The translations under genes were made by a program, and so were the position numbers. From NCBI GenBank assembly GCA_013215385.1, contig JABSOY010000005.1, positions 372,001 to 436,000 on the forward strand: a stretch of DNA of 64,000 bases, given 5' to 3'. Source of the stretch: Colwellia sp. (GTDB lineage: Bacteria; Pseudomonadota; Gammaproteobacteria; Enterobacterales; Alteromonadaceae). Below the pieces are notes generated by a model. It saw only the letters and a list, made by a program, of their open reading frames with translations, had not been told where the DNA came from and did no database searches. This document shows, piece by piece, positions 54,855 to 64,000 of the stretch. Numbering within the stretch: the first letter of the stretch is position 1; every line of letters begins with the position of its first letter.

Positions 54855-57110
54855 GTGGCAATTGCATTGAAATCGACTGGCCCACGTCAGTTGAAAAATA
54901 CATTAGCGCGTTGGTTAATAACCGTCGGCGGTATCAGCGTGTTATTTACGCTGGTATTGATATTTTTATACTTATTGTATGTGATCAAACCTATTTTTGA
55001 ATCAGCAAAAGTTGAACCAGTTGGTCAATTTGAAATAAGGTCCACATCGCCAATTTTATCAACTGGCATTGATGAACTTAAAGAGGTGGCTTTTCAAATA
55101 AATCAGCAAGGTGAAATTAATTTTTATCAATTAGTGAAAAGTGCCGCCCATGAAAAGGGTAGTTTGGTACTGAGCAAGAATTTACTTGGCGATAAGTCAA
55201 CAGACAGCACAACATTAGTGAATGTGGTTGACTCTGGCGTCGAAAATAAATTATTGCTTGATAGTGAAGGCAATGTACAACTGGTTGCCGCTAAATTCTT
55301 TTCAAACTTTGATACGGGGACGCGAGAAATTATTCCGAGCGTCGCTTATCCATTAGGTGAAGAATACCTTGAGATTGACGAAAATGGCGTCGCGTTTAGC
55401 CAACTTTCATTTGGTATGGATGATGAGAAAGCGGTTTTTGTTGGCTTTACTGATGATCAACGGTTAATTAAAACCAGTTTAATTGCTGAAGACGATTTTA
55501 CCTACGACAGTGCTTACGAAACCATTTATCAAGAAATTGATTTTCCGGTTGACCATATTGATGAAATACTCGTCACCCCAGATATGGCGCTAGCGTTCGT
55601 ACGAAGTGATAATCAAGTTTATGTTTATGACCTTGATGATGAAGATGTTGTTGAACTTAAAGCAACCATTATTCCCGCCCTTGAGCAAAGTAGCACTAAG
55701 CCAGAACACTTAACGTCGATGGCATTATTGTCGGGCAGTAGTTCTATTTTATTAGGTAACAGCGCAGGTAACGTTACGCAGTGGTTTGAAGTTGCCACCG
55801 ATAATGGCCGTCAATTTAAAAAAATTCGCAGTTTCAAGGTCAGTGATAATGAAGCGGTTAGTGCTATTTATACCGAGCAATTTCGTAAAAGCTTTTACAC
55901 ATTAACCCCGTCAGGCAGCATGGGAGTTTTCTACACCACCAGTGAAGCCGAGTTATGGCGTGGTCAACTAACCCCCAAGCAACCTACAGCGTTTGCGATT
56001 TCGCCACGAGCCGACGGCTTAGTGGTTATTGAAAACGATTTACTGAAAATATTCAGCGTCAAAAATGAACATCCAGAAGTAACGTGGAGCGCATTGTGGG
56101 AAGAGGTTTGGTATGAAGGTTATCCTGAGCCTGAATTTATTTGGCAGTCAACTTCAGGATCAGATGATTTTGAAGGTAAATTTTCTTTAGTCCCTATTTC
56201 GTTTGGCACCATGAAAGCGGCCATGTACGCGATGATGTTTGCTGTACCGATTGCACTCAGTTCTGCTATTTATACCGCCTACTTTATGACACCAGGCATG
56301 CGCCGAAAAGTAAAGCCGACCATCGAATTAATGGAAGCATTTCCGACAGTTATTTTAGGTTTCTTAGCCGGGTTGTGGTTAGCGCCAATTATTGAGGATT
56401 ATTTACCTGCGATAGCAATGTTATTGATATTACTACCGATTTCGGTATTTGTTACGGCTTTCGCTTGGCATAAATTACCGAAAAAAATAAAAGCTAAAGT
56501 GCCAGAAACATGGGCGCCGATGATCTTAATACCGGTACTTATTCTTGCCGCTAGCTGTGCATTTTTGTTATCGCCAGTGTTTGAAACAATGTTCTTCGGT
56601 GGCGATGTTCGTCAATTTATTACCAATGACTTAGACATTAACTTTGACCAACGTAACTCGTTAGTTGTCGGCATTGCCATGGGTTTTGCGGTTATTCCTA
56701 CGATTTTCACCATGGCAGAAGATGCTATTTTTAGTGTGCCAAAACATTTAACCAGTGGCTCGTTAGCGCTGGGTGCTACGCAATGGCAAACGTTGGCAAA
56801 AGTGGTGTTGTTAACGGCAAGCCCAGGTATATTTTCTGCGGTAATGATGGGCTTAGGCCGCGCTGTTGGCGAAACCATGATTGTATTAATGGCAACGGGT
56901 AATACCCCAATTCTTGATTGGAGCATTTTCCAAGGGATGCGTACGTTAGCGGCAAATATTGCGGTTGAAATGCCAGAGTCAGAAGTAGGCAGTTCGCATT
57001 ATCGAATATTGTTCTTAGCCGCTTTTGTTTTATTTGTTTTCACATTTATTTTCAACACGTTTGCCGAACTAATACGTCAGCGATTACGTGAAAAATATAG
57101 CTCGTTATAG
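54855..57110 (+). CDS. pstC: phosphate ABC transporter permease PstC (long form)
   Basis: 751 aa. Inner-membrane half of the high-affinity phosphate channel. TM near the N-terminus (about 20-43), then a large extramembrane region (about 50-440), then the permease domain with LGATQWQTLAKVVLLTASPGIFSAVMMGLGRAVGETMIVLMATGN, the EAA-type loop contacting PstB. The long form is known in vibrios and relatives. The start is GTG at 54855, preceded by AAAGGTG. First gene of the operon; pstS is not in the window. Confidence 0.93.
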   Translation: MAIALKSTGPRQLKNTLARWLITVGGISVLFTLVLIFLYLLYVIKPIFESAKVEPVGQFEIRSTSPILSTGIDELKEVAFQINQQGEINFYQLVKSAAHEKGSLVLSKNLLGDKSTDSTTLVNVVDSGVENKLLLDSEGNVQLVAAKFFSNFDTGTREIIPSVAYPLGEEYLEIDENGVAFSQLSFGMDDEKAVFVGFTDDQRLIKTSLIAEDDFTYDSAYETIYQEIDFPVDHIDEILVTPDMALAFVRSDNQVYVYDLDDEDVVELKATIIPALEQSSTKPEHLTSMALLSGSSSILLGNSAGNVTQWFEVATDNGRQFKKIRSFKVSDNEAVSAIYTEQFRKSFYTLTPSGSMGVFYTTSEAELWRGQLTPKQPTAFAISPRADGLVVIENDLLKIFSVKNEHPEVTWSALWEEVWYEGYPEPEFIWQSTSGSDDFEGKFSLVPISFGTMKAAMYAMMFAVPIALSSAIYTAYFMTPGMRRKVKPTIELMEAFPTVILGFLAGLWLAPIIEDYLPAIAMLLILLPISVFVTAFAWHKLPKKIKAKVPETWAPMILIPVLILAASCAFLLSPVFETMFFGGDVRQFITNDLDINFDQRNSLVVGIAMGFAVIPTIFTMAEDAIFSVPKHLTSGSLALGATQWQTLAKVVLLTASPGIFSAVMMGLGRAVGETMIVLMATGNTPILDWSIFQGMRTLAANIAVEMPESEVGSSHYRILFLAAFVLFVFTFIFNTFAELIRQRLREKYSSL

Positions 57111-57125
57111 GTAAGGACTGAGTTT

Positions 57126-58763
57126 ATGAATAGTTGGTTTAAATCTGGTTCTCCGTGGGTATGGTTATCTGCTGGCGGTGTAAGCCTTAGTTTAATTTCA
57201 GTGCTGGGCCTATTGTGGTTAATTGCTTCTCGCGGTTTATCGTATTTTTGGCCGGCAGACATTTATCAATTTGAACTGCTTGATGAAAAAGGTAAAGCAA
57301 CCACAGTTATTGGTGAAATTTATGACCGTGAACGCATTCCGACCAAACAGTTATCACATTTAAATTTAGGTTTTGATCCTGCACAAGAAAGCATTGAGCG
57401 ACTTTTAGTGAAAACTGGTAACCGTGAATTAGTGAGTTTAGACTTTCGTTGGTTGTTAATGCCGCAAGTAACTAAAATGACTAAACCCGCAGAGCTTGTG
57501 GTTATTGAACGTCGCACCAATGGTAATTTTTATGGTTATGTAGAAAGTATTGTTTTAGATGGTCAATCGCTAGGTCTTGAAAAAATGACTGAATTGGTTG
57601 AGCGTGTTGAAGACTTTCAAAGCGAAATAGATGAACTGCAAAAAGCGGATATCGGCGCAATTAATTATCAAATAGAGCGGCTACGCTTGAAAAAACGTAA
57701 GCACAAACTTGATGACACCTTGACGGCGGAACGTGAAAACGACATTGACCAACAGGTAGCTACGCTGCAGGCGGAATATCTTGTGTTAGAAAAACAGTTA
57801 ATGATAATTCGCGACCAAGTGTCTCGCGATAAATTAGTTGTTCGTGCGATGGGTGGCGAAATATTACAGATTAACTTTGAAAATATTTTAAACGTTACTT
57901 ATAACAATAAATTGTCTGTTTTTGGTAAAATTTCAGTGTTTATGACACAAATTGGTCATTTCCTTATTGATGACCCACGCGAAGCAAATACCGAAGGTGG
58001 TGTTTTTCCGGCAATTTTCGGCACTGTGTTAATGGTCTTGTTGATGACAGTTATTGTGTCTCCAATGGGGGTTGTTGCTGCGATTTACTTACATGAATAT
58101 GCGGGAAAAAATGCCTTCACTAAATTGCTACGTATTGCGGTTATAAATTTAGCGGGGGTGCCGTCAATTGTTTACGGTGTCTTTGGTTTAGGTTTCTTTG
58201 TATACATGGTCGGTGGTAGTTTAGATCAACTGTTTTATGCTGAAACACTACCTAGCCCAACTTTTGGTACGCCGGGCGTTATGTGGTCAGCCATTACCTT
58301 GGCAATATTAACACTACCTGTGGTTATTGTTTCAACGGAAGAAGGCTTATCTCGAATTCCATTAGCGATGCGCCACGGCTCTTTAGCCTTAGGTGCTACG
58401 AAAGCAGAAACGTTATGGCGTATTATTTTACCGATTGCTAGCCCAGCCATTATGACCGGCATTATTTTAGCGATTGCTCGTGCGGCAGGTGAAGTTGCAC
58501 CATTGATGTTAGTGGGCGTAGTAAAAATGGCACCGAACTTACCGCTTGATGGTAACTTTCCGTTTTTACATTTGGATCGCAAATTTATGCACTTAGGTTT
58601 TCATATTTATGATGTTGGCTTTCAAAGCCCGAACGTAGAAGCGGCTCGTCCACTCGTTTATGCCACGGCATTTTTATTAGTGACCATTATCGTTTCATTG
58701 AATATGACCGCGGTTTCAATACGTAACCGTTTAAGAGAAAAGTATCGCATGTTAGAGCATTAA
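57126..58763 (+). CDS. pstA: phosphate ABC transporter permease PstA (long form)
   Basis: 545 aa. Permease domain in the C-terminal half (TM from about 300) with SLALGATKAETLWRIILPIASPAIMTGIILAIARAAGEVAPLMLVG. The N-terminal half has one TM (about 14-36) and a coiled-coil-rich extramembrane part (about 150-240). Gap of 15 bp from pstC with an AAGGA-type site. Partner of PstC. Confidence 0.94.
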   Translation: MNSWFKSGSPWVWLSAGGVSLSLISVLGLLWLIASRGLSYFWPADIYQFELLDEKGKATTVIGEIYDRERIPTKQLSHLNLGFDPAQESIERLLVKTGNRELVSLDFRWLLMPQVTKMTKPAELVVIERRTNGNFYGYVESIVLDGQSLGLEKMTELVERVEDFQSEIDELQKADIGAINYQIERLRLKKRKHKLDDTLTAERENDIDQQVATLQAEYLVLEKQLMIIRDQVSRDKLVVRAMGGEILQINFENILNVTYNNKLSVFGKISVFMTQIGHFLIDDPREANTEGGVFPAIFGTVLMVLLMTVIVSPMGVVAAIYLHEYAGKNAFTKLLRIAVINLAGVPSIVYGVFGLGFFVYMVGGSLDQLFYAETLPSPTFGTPGVMWSAITLAILTLPVVIVSTEEGLSRIPLAMRHGSLALGATKAETLWRIILPIASPAIMTGIILAIARAAGEVAPLMLVGVVKMAPNLPLDGNFPFLHLDRKFMHLGFHIYDVGFQSPNVEAARPLVYATAFLLVTIIVSLNMTAVSIRNRLREKYRMLEH

Positions 58764-58785
58764 TGGTATTTATTAGCTCATGCTG

Positions 58786-58813
58786 AACTTGCCTACATCC
58801 ATGTAGGCAAGTT
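58786..58813. repeat. perfect palindrome between pstA and pstB
   Basis: Arms AACTTGCCTACAT / ATGTAGGCAAGTT with a 2-nt centre. It could form a strong hairpin in the operon mRNA and reduce or stabilise distal expression. Its CCTACAT...ATGTAGG core recurs in the element at 60533-60843. Confidence 0.85.
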
Positions 58814-58874
58814 TAGAATGACAAAATATAACAAAATGCTTTAACCGAAAAAATTAAAAATTGAAGAGAAAATT

Positions 58875-59699
58875 ATGATTTCAGTGAGTCCAAAAATATT
58901 ATTAGAGCCACAAGTGAAACTTGATCTCAATAATCTAGCGCCTGAGCAGGTGGCGTTAGAGATTAAAAACTTAAACTTATATTACGGTGATAAACAAGCG
59001 CTACAAAATATCAGCATGTCTATTCCCAAAGGACAAGTAACCGCATTTATCGGCCCAAGTGGTTGTGGTAAGTCTACGTTACTGCGTTGTATTAATCGTA
59101 TGAACGACTTAATTGATACCTGTAAAATTGAAGGTGAAATTAATCTTCATGGTGAAAATATTTATGGTAAACATGTTGATGTTGCCGCATTACGCCGCCA
59201 AGTCGGCATGGTATTTCAACGTCCGAACCCGTTTCCAAAAACTATTTATGAAAATGTCGTTTATGGTTTACGTATCATGGGCGAAAATAATCGCCGTGTT
59301 TTAGATGAAGCCGCAGAAAAGTCGCTGCGCAATGCTGCGTTATGGAATGAAGTAAAAGACCGTTTACATGACAGTGCCTTAGGTCTTTCTGGTGGTCAGC
59401 AACAACGTTTAGTGATTGCCCGTGCTATTGCCATTAAACCGGAAGTATTATTGCTTGATGAACCAACCTCTGCACTTGATCCAATTTCAACGTTAACGAT
59501 TGAAGAATTGATTAATGATTTGAAAAAGCAATTTACTGTGGTTATTGTTACGCATAACATGCAACAAGCGGCGCGGGTTTCAGATCAAACCGCTTTTATG
59601 TACATGGGTGACTTAATTGAATATAGCGACACCAATACGCTATTTACCACGCCGGGAAAAAAGCAAACTGAAGACTATATTACTGGCCGTTACGGTTAA
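58875..59699 (+). CDS. pstB: phosphate ABC transporter ATPase PstB
   Basis: 274 aa. Walker [20 protein letters not shown] (about 58-76), signature [16 protein letters not shown], Walker [13 protein letters not shown], switch histidine [15 protein letters not shown]. Usual PstB length. 111 bp after pstA, the gap holding the palindrome. Confidence 0.97.
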   Translation: MISVSPKILLEPQVKLDLNNLAPEQVALEIKNLNLYYGDKQALQNISMSIPKGQVTAFIGPSGCGKSTLLRCINRMNDLIDTCKIEGEINLHGENIYGKHVDVAALRRQVGMVFQRPNPFPKTIYENVVYGLRIMGENNRRVLDEAAEKSLRNAALWNEVKDRLHDSALGLSGGQQQRLVIARAIAIKPEVLLLDEPTSALDPISTLTIEELINDLKKQFTVVIVTHNMQQAARVSDQTAFMYMGDLIEYSDTNTLFTTPGKKQTEDYITGRYG

Positions 59700-59759
59700 T
59701 ATTGACGATTAATATTTCGTTTAAAGCGAACGATAAAGCAAAAGCATAAAGGAAGTGAA

Positions 59760-60461
59760 ATGGATAATTTAAATCTTGGTCGTCATATTTCAGGCCAATT
59801 TAATGAAGATTTAGAAAATGTCATTAACCATGTAATGCACATGGGCGGCTTAGTCGAAAAGCAATTAAGCGATTCATTAAGTGCTGTTTATAATGCCGAT
59901 GAAATGTTGGCGAAAAGTGTACTAGCAGCTGACTATAAAATTAACGCATTAGAAGTTAGCATTGACGATGAATGTACCCGTATTATTGCTAAACGTCAGC
60001 CGGCAGCAGGTGATTTACGCTTGATTATGGCTGTTATAAAAACCATTGCAGATCTAGAGCGTATTGGCGATGAAGCACAAAAAATTGCTCGTGTAGCACT
60101 AGAAAACTTCTCTGGCGACCAAAAGACACTATTACTTAATTTAGATAATTTGGGGCGTAAAGTTTTAGAGTTTTTACAAGCAAGTTTAGATGCATTCACC
60201 CGTATGGATGTCGAATCAGCAGTAAAAACACATCAAAGTGATGAAAAAATTGACCGTGAATACGAAGCGTTAATGCGTCAATTAATGACTTATATGATGG
60301 AAGACCCACGTTCTATTCCACAAATAATGACCGTTATTTGGTCGGCGCGTGCTTTAGAGCGAATTGGCGACCGCTGCCAGAATATTTGTGAATATATTAT
60401 TTATTTTGTTAAGGGTAAAGACGTTCGTCATACTACATCCGAAGATATTAAATCTTTGTAA
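59760..60461 (+). CDS. phoU: phosphate signalling protein PhoU
   Basis: 233 aa, all-helical, two PhoU repeats: ISGQFNEDLENVINHVMHMGGLVEKQL and the metal-site helices EVSIDDECTRIIAKRQPAAGDLRLIMAVIKTIADLERIGDEAQKIA / VIWSARALERIGDRCQNICEYIIYFVKGKDVRH. Links Pst transport to PhoR silencing. Last gene of the pst operon. Confidence 0.97.
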   Translation: MDNLNLGRHISGQFNEDLENVINHVMHMGGLVEKQLSDSLSAVYNADEMLAKSVLAADYKINALEVSIDDECTRIIAKRQPAAGDLRLIMAVIKTIADLERIGDEAQKIARVALENFSGDQKTLLLNLDNLGRKVLEFLQASLDAFTRMDVESAVKTHQSDEKIDREYEALMRQLMTYMMEDPRSIPQIMTVIWSARALERIGDRCQNICEYIIYFVKGKDVRHTTSEDIKSL

Positions 60462-60532
60462 ATCTACAAAGATTCCGCTACGTTTAAGTAACTTTGTCTA
60501 CACCTATAATTATTTTTAATAATAATAGGCAG

Positions 60533-60843
60533 ATACCCATCTCACATCAAGGTGCAGTTTCAGAGATAAGCTAGGGTATCAGGGCAAGGCGCGTTACGCA
60601 GATAATGGTTATTCCCTTATCGAGTATCGCAACGCTGAACTGATGACCTAGCTTAACTCCCTACGGGCAAGGCGATAAAGGGTCATCTACGGCGTTATTG
60701 ATTTTGACAATATTCCTACATGGATGTAGGGCATTAGGATAATGCAGGAGCAATTATCGGGAATAACTATTCTCTTCAATCAATGCCTTTACCTGACCCT
60801 TTATCGACTTGCTGAAATCTGAACATTGAAGTGTGATGGGTAT
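60533..60843. mobile_element. MITE-like noncoding element, ~311 bp
   Basis: Ends are imperfect terminal inverted repeats: left ATACCCATC-T-CACATCAAG, right (complement) ATACCCATC-A-CACTTCAATG. Inside, further imperfect inverted pairs occur (GATAAAGGGTCA at 60673 against its complement near 60795; GGTTATTCCC at 60607 against GGGAATAAC near 60760). The palindrome CCTACAT/ATGTAGG (60715-60730) lies off-centre. No coding frame. No clear target duplication. Confidence 0.6.
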
Positions 60844-60865
60844 ATATATCAAAATGTACTAAAAA

Positions 60866-60883
60866 TTGTCACGTAATCGTCAT
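60866..60883 (+). promoter_or_regulatory. PhoB-like box of the DUF47-pit pair
   Basis: TTGTCAC-GTAA-TCGTCAT has the 7-4-7 layout of a Pho box, 82 bp before the DUF47 gene and 22 bp beyond the end of the MITE-like element. No perfect -10 follows; a TTAGAT at 60903-60908 is possible. Confidence 0.6.
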
Positions 60884-60965
60884 AAAACGCTTGAACATCG
60901 TGTTAGATGGGTTAATATCCGCGACGAATAATAACAAAGAGCAATTAGGCTCTCGGAAAAAAATT

Positions 60966-61646
60966 ATGGCTAGAAATTCAATACTAGGTGTCTTTGCAAA
61001 ATCACCTATTAAACCATTAGAAAAACATATTCGACTGGTCACTAAGTGTTGTAATCAATTACCTGCTTTCTTTGCTGCTTGTGCTGAACAAGACTGGTCA
61101 ACAGCTGGAAAACTTCGTAGTAAAATCTCAAAATATGAACGTGACGCTGACGCTTTAAAACGTCAAATACGTCTTGAATTACCAGGCGGGTTATTTATGC
61201 CGGTAGATCGCGCTGACTTATTAGAGTTACTTACTCAACAAGATAAAATCGCTAACAAAGCAAAAGATATAGCCGGACGTATTTTTGGTCGTAAGCTTGT
61301 TATACCTGAAACACTACAGGCCTCTTTTATTACTTATGTAGCAAGAAACATTGACGCAGCCGAAAAAGCCGCTGACGCCATTAACGAATTAGACGACTTA
61401 TTAGAAACCGGATTTCGTGGTCGAGAAGTAGTATTGGTTGAAAAAATGATCAATCAATTAGATGCAATTGAAGATGATACTGACGGTATGCAAATAAAAT
61501 TGCGTAGTGACTTATTGGCAATTGAAAATGACTTAAATCCAATCGATGTAATGTTTTTATATCAAATTATTGAATGGATAGGCGATTTAGCCGATTTAGC
61601 CGAGCGTGTTGGTGCTCGATTAGAAATTTTACTGGCTAGAAAATAA
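60966..61646 (+). CDS. DUF47 (PhoU-like) phosphate-transport accessory protein
   Basis: 226 aa from the ATG at 60966 (MARNSILGVFAKSPIKPLEKH), which matches the TIGR00153/DUF47 N-terminus; a frame from 60891 would overrun the promoter. Helical PhoU-like fold with ELPGGLFMPVDRADLLELLTQQDKIANKAKDIAGRI and VMFLYQIIEWIGDLADLAERVGARLEILLARK. Encoded nine bases before pit; such proteins are thought to control Pit transporters. Confidence 0.93.
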   Translation: MARNSILGVFAKSPIKPLEKHIRLVTKCCNQLPAFFAACAEQDWSTAGKLRSKISKYERDADALKRQIRLELPGGLFMPVDRADLLELLTQQDKIANKAKDIAGRIFGRKLVIPETLQASFITYVARNIDAAEKAADAINELDDLLETGFRGREVVLVEKMINQLDAIEDDTDGMQIKLRSDLLAIENDLNPIDVMFLYQIIEWIGDLADLAERVGARLEILLARK

Positions 61647-61655
61647 GGGTTAGTC

Positions 61656-62921
61656 ATGGATATTATTTTAACACATGGGCCAATGTTGGTCATTATTGCC
61701 GGCGTTGTTGGCTTTTTTATGGCGTGGGGCATTGGTGCAAACGATGTAGCTAACGCAATGGGCACATCGGTTGGTTCAAAAGCTTTAACCATTAAACAAG
61801 CCATTATTATCGCTATGGTATTTGAATTCGCGGGTGCTTATTTAGCCGGTGGCGAAGTTACTTCAACCATTCGTAAAGGCATTATTGACGCTGCTTATTT
61901 TGTTGATAGCCCTGAACTACTTGTTTTTGGGATGATCTCGGCATTATTTGCTGCAGCAACGTGGTTACTTATTGCTTCTATTTTAGGTTGGCCAGTATCA
62001 ACGACTCATTCAATTGTTGGCGCCATTGTTGGTTTTGCAGCGGTTGGCGTAAGTCCTGATGCAGTTGAATGGGGCAAAGTTATGGGCATCGTCGGCAGCT
62101 GGGTGGTTACGCCGCTTATCTCAGGTGTTATTGCTTTTGCTATTTTTAATAGTGCACAAAAATTAATTTTTGATACCGACAAACCGCTTGATCAAGCGAA
62201 ACGTTGGGTGCCACTTTATATGTTTTTAGCGGGTTTTGTTTTATCACTCGTGACCATCAAAAAAGGTTTAAAGCATCTTGGTCTAGATATCGGTTCAACG
62301 GAAGGTTTCCTTTATGCTGTAGCTGTGGCGATTGTTGTGGCTATTATTGGTAAGTTTTTCATCATGCGTTTGACGTTTGATGAAAATGCCACTAAGAAAA
62401 CTCACTATGCTAACGTAGAAAAAGTATTCGCAGTATTAATGATTGTAACCGCTTGTGCCATGGCATTTGCTCACGGTTCAAATGACGTTGCTAACGCGAT
62501 TGGTCCACTAGCTGCGGTAGTTAGCATTGTTGGTAATGATGGTGAAATTGCGGCGAAATCAGCTATTGCATGGTGGATTTTACCACTCGGTGGTTTTGGT
62601 ATTGTTGCTGGTTTGGCGTTATTTGGTCACAAAGTCATCGCTACGATTGGACAAGGCATTACGCATTTAACACCAAGTCGTGGCTTTGCTGCGGAATTAG
62701 CGGCGGCAAGTACGGTTGTTATCGCCTCAGGTACTGGCTTACCTATTTCAACCACACAAACCTTAGTAGGTGCCGTGTTGGGTGTAGGAATGGCACGTGG
62801 TATTGCGGCAATTAACTTAAGCGTAGTACGTAATATTGTTGTCTCTTGGGTTGTTACCTTACCGATAGGCGCTGGCTTATCCATTCTGTTCTTCTGGATG
62901 ATGGTTGCAGTATTCACCTAA
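61656..62921 (+). CDS. inorganic phosphate transporter, Pit family
   Basis: 421 aa, about 10-11 membrane segments. The two PiT repeats carry GIGANDVANAMGTSVGSKALTIKQA (about 27) and FAHGSNDVANAIGPLAAVV (about 269); GWPVSTTHSIVGAIVGFA and GLPISTTQTLVGAVLGVGMARG are the paired STT(H/Q) motifs. Low-affinity proton or sodium phosphate symporter. Operon with DUF47; terminator follows. Confidence 0.95.
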   Translation: MDIILTHGPMLVIIAGVVGFFMAWGIGANDVANAMGTSVGSKALTIKQAIIIAMVFEFAGAYLAGGEVTSTIRKGIIDAAYFVDSPELLVFGMISALFAAATWLLIASILGWPVSTTHSIVGAIVGFAAVGVSPDAVEWGKVMGIVGSWVVTPLISGVIAFAIFNSAQKLIFDTDKPLDQAKRWVPLYMFLAGFVLSLVTIKKGLKHLGLDIGSTEGFLYAVAVAIVVAIIGKFFIMRLTFDENATKKTHYANVEKVFAVLMIVTACAMAFAHGSNDVANAIGPLAAVVSIVGNDGEIAAKSAIAWWILPLGGFGIVAGLALFGHKVIATIGQGITHLTPSRGFAAELAAASTVVIASGTGLPISTTQTLVGAVLGVGMARGIAAINLSVVRNIVVSWVVTLPIGAGLSILFFWMMVAVFT

Positions 62922-62948
62922 GTTTGAATGAAAAGATTGTGCTAAAAA

Positions 62949-62972
62949 ACCAGCAGTGATGCTGGTTTTTTT
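62949..62972 (+). terminator. Rho-independent terminator after pit
   Basis: Stem ACCAGCA / TGCTGGT with GTGA loop followed by a T run; A run on the other side allows action in both directions. Confidence 0.9.
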
Positions 62973-63120
62973 ATCGCTGAATTTTGTTTGCAAAGCTAAG
63001 GTATTGCAGGCTAAATTCATATAAGTGCATAACCTATATAAAAATGATGTTTGTACAAAGTGAGTATTATGACAATCTAGTTATTACCATAACGATTACA
63101 TTTCCAGATGAAGGAATATC

Positions 63121-64000
63121 ATGTTAAAGAAAACAGCACTCGCCACTTTTTACACTCTTACTCTATTTATTTTCATGGCTTGCGATGCAACTAATGTCAC
63201 AGATAACGCCACAGCAACTTCAAGACAAAATATAAAAATTAGTGAATATCATCAATCGCTCATTAGTCATACGATAGAAATTAATACTAAAGAAGGGCTG
63301 TTATCCCAAACTGATTTATCCAAATTCGCTGAAAGTTTAGGTGATGCGCGTATTGTTGGTCTTGGTGAACAAACTCATGGCGCAGGTAGTGTTTTTACCT
63401 TAAAAGTACAACTGATAAAATATTTACATGAACATCATGACTTTGATGTTTTTATTTTAGAAAGCGGGATGTTCGATGTCAAAAAAATATGGGAACAAGC
63501 GCAAGCAGGTCAACGCATAAAAGATATTGCCCCCGGTAATATTTTTTACATGTACGCAAAAACTGCTGAAGTTACGCCTTTATTTGATTATATAAACCAA
63601 CAAATGGTGAGCGAGCAACCACTTGTTCTGCTTGGCTTTGACAGCCAACATACCGGCGGAATTTCTAATAAAGGGCTAGTGGAAGCATTAGCTAATGCTG
63701 TAGCGCGGTCATCGATGGATATAAGCCAAGATGCTGAATGGTCAGTGCTCTCAAGACAAATACAACATGTTTTAGACGTTAATAATACTCGCTTTACTGG
63801 CGACATTGAAAAAATATTTTTTCAGCAACTCAGTAATTTACAACAAGTGTTTTTAATGGACGCTAACCTTGATGTTGCCGATAGTCGCTTTTGGTATCGG
63901 ATCACTAAAGGCCTAGAAGCTCAAGCAAAAAGGCAGTGGAAAATAGCTGATCATCGTAGTCAGGAAATGGGTGAAAATATTAAGTATTGGGCTGAGCAAT
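63121..64000 (+). CDS. erythromycin esterase-like lipoprotein (3' end outside window)
   Basis: Open frame of 293 codons from the ATG at 63121 (GAAGGA upstream) to the edge. Lipoprotein signal ending FIFMAC (Cys about 21). The domain has RIVGLGEQTHGAGSVFTLKVQLIKYLHEHHDFDVFILESGMFDVKKIWEQ (catalytic His/Glu region), PLFDYINQQ, LLGFDSQHTGG, and the final QEMGENIKYW, all typical of the erythromycin esterase (EreA/ChaN-like) superfamily. Most chromosomal members are not proven macrolide esterases; substrate unknown. Confidence 0.85.
   Translation, partial: MLKKTALATFYTLTLFIFMACDATNVTDNATATSRQNIKISEYHQSLISHTIEINTKEGLLSQTDLSKFAESLGDARIVGLGEQTHGAGSVFTLKVQLIKYLHEHHDFDVFILESGMFDVKKIWEQAQAGQRIKDIAPGNIFYMYAKTAEVTPLFDYINQQMVSEQPLVLLGFDSQHTGGISNKGLVEALANAVARSSMDISQDAEWSVLSRQIQHVLDVNNTRFTGDIEKIFFQQLSNLQQVFLMDANLDVADSRFWYRITKGLEAQAKRQWKIADHRSQEMGENIKYWAEQ

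Overview
The window is AT-rich gammaproteobacterial chromosome. Gene content and order (xseB-ispA-dxs divergent from pomA-pomB-thiI, mutY-yggX, trmB/yggL, sodium-type flagellar motor, PEP-CTERM remnant, many GGDEF and hybrid kinases) point to a marine Alteromonadales member, most likely Colwelliaceae (Colwellia/Thalassotalea-like). That assignment is inference from gene content; no 16S gene is present. Most of the window is ordinary core genome, with a few accessory or noncoding stretches of real interest. Layout: 1-337 is the 5' end of a TonB-dependent receptor cut by the window edge. 611-3740 is the leftward xseB-ispA-dxs isoprenoid precursor operon. 3992-7339 holds the polar flagellar stator genes pomA-pomB and then thiI. 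7368-17008 is a mixed housekeeping stretch: PanE-like reductase, VanZ-like protein, YajQ, NSS transporter, thioredoxin, LysR regulator, periplasmic solute-binding protein, RNA pseudouridine synthase, NhaC antiporter and gshA. 17030-17930 is a noncoding tandem array of about 155-bp units. Each unit carries a leftward Rho-independent terminator hairpin, and most carry a second hairpin with a CCU loop. This looks like a multicopy small-RNA locus. 18057-18677 encodes a lysozyme-like lipoprotein. It is followed by more than 1 kb of noncoding DNA containing a cluster of perfect DnaA boxes beside an AT-rich inverted repeat. 19819-28486: a YHYH-domain lipoprotein; a LysR regulator facing a rightward pirin / YceI / cytochrome b561 / glutathionyl-hydroquinone reductase group (redox and quinone themed); glutaminase; and a decayed PEP-CTERM protein gene. 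29045-35901: a tight three-gene operon (small subunit, GMC oxidoreductase, VioB-like ferritin-fold protein) and a large lipoprotein fusing an S41 protease domain to a beta-lactamase-like domain. 36227-46447 is a leftward signalling block: CHASE-GGDEF, REC-GGDEF, a haem-motif hybrid histidine kinase with two receivers and an Hpt domain, and then a MipA/OmpV - DUF3019 - response regulator - histidine kinase operon behind a perfect 26-bp palindrome. 47065-47526 carries tRNA-Thr, tRNA-Phe and a decayed tRNA. 47715-54661: yggX-mutY, yggL-trmB, DUF2489, an S1C protease, the Ada/AlkA fusion with Ogt (alkylation repair) and a CBS-pair protein. 54781-62921 is a phosphate-uptake region. A PhoB box drives pstC-pstA-pstB-phoU, and a second PhoB-like box drives a DUF47-pit pair. 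A roughly 311-bp MITE-like element lies between them. The window ends inside an erythromycin-esterase-like lipoprotein gene.
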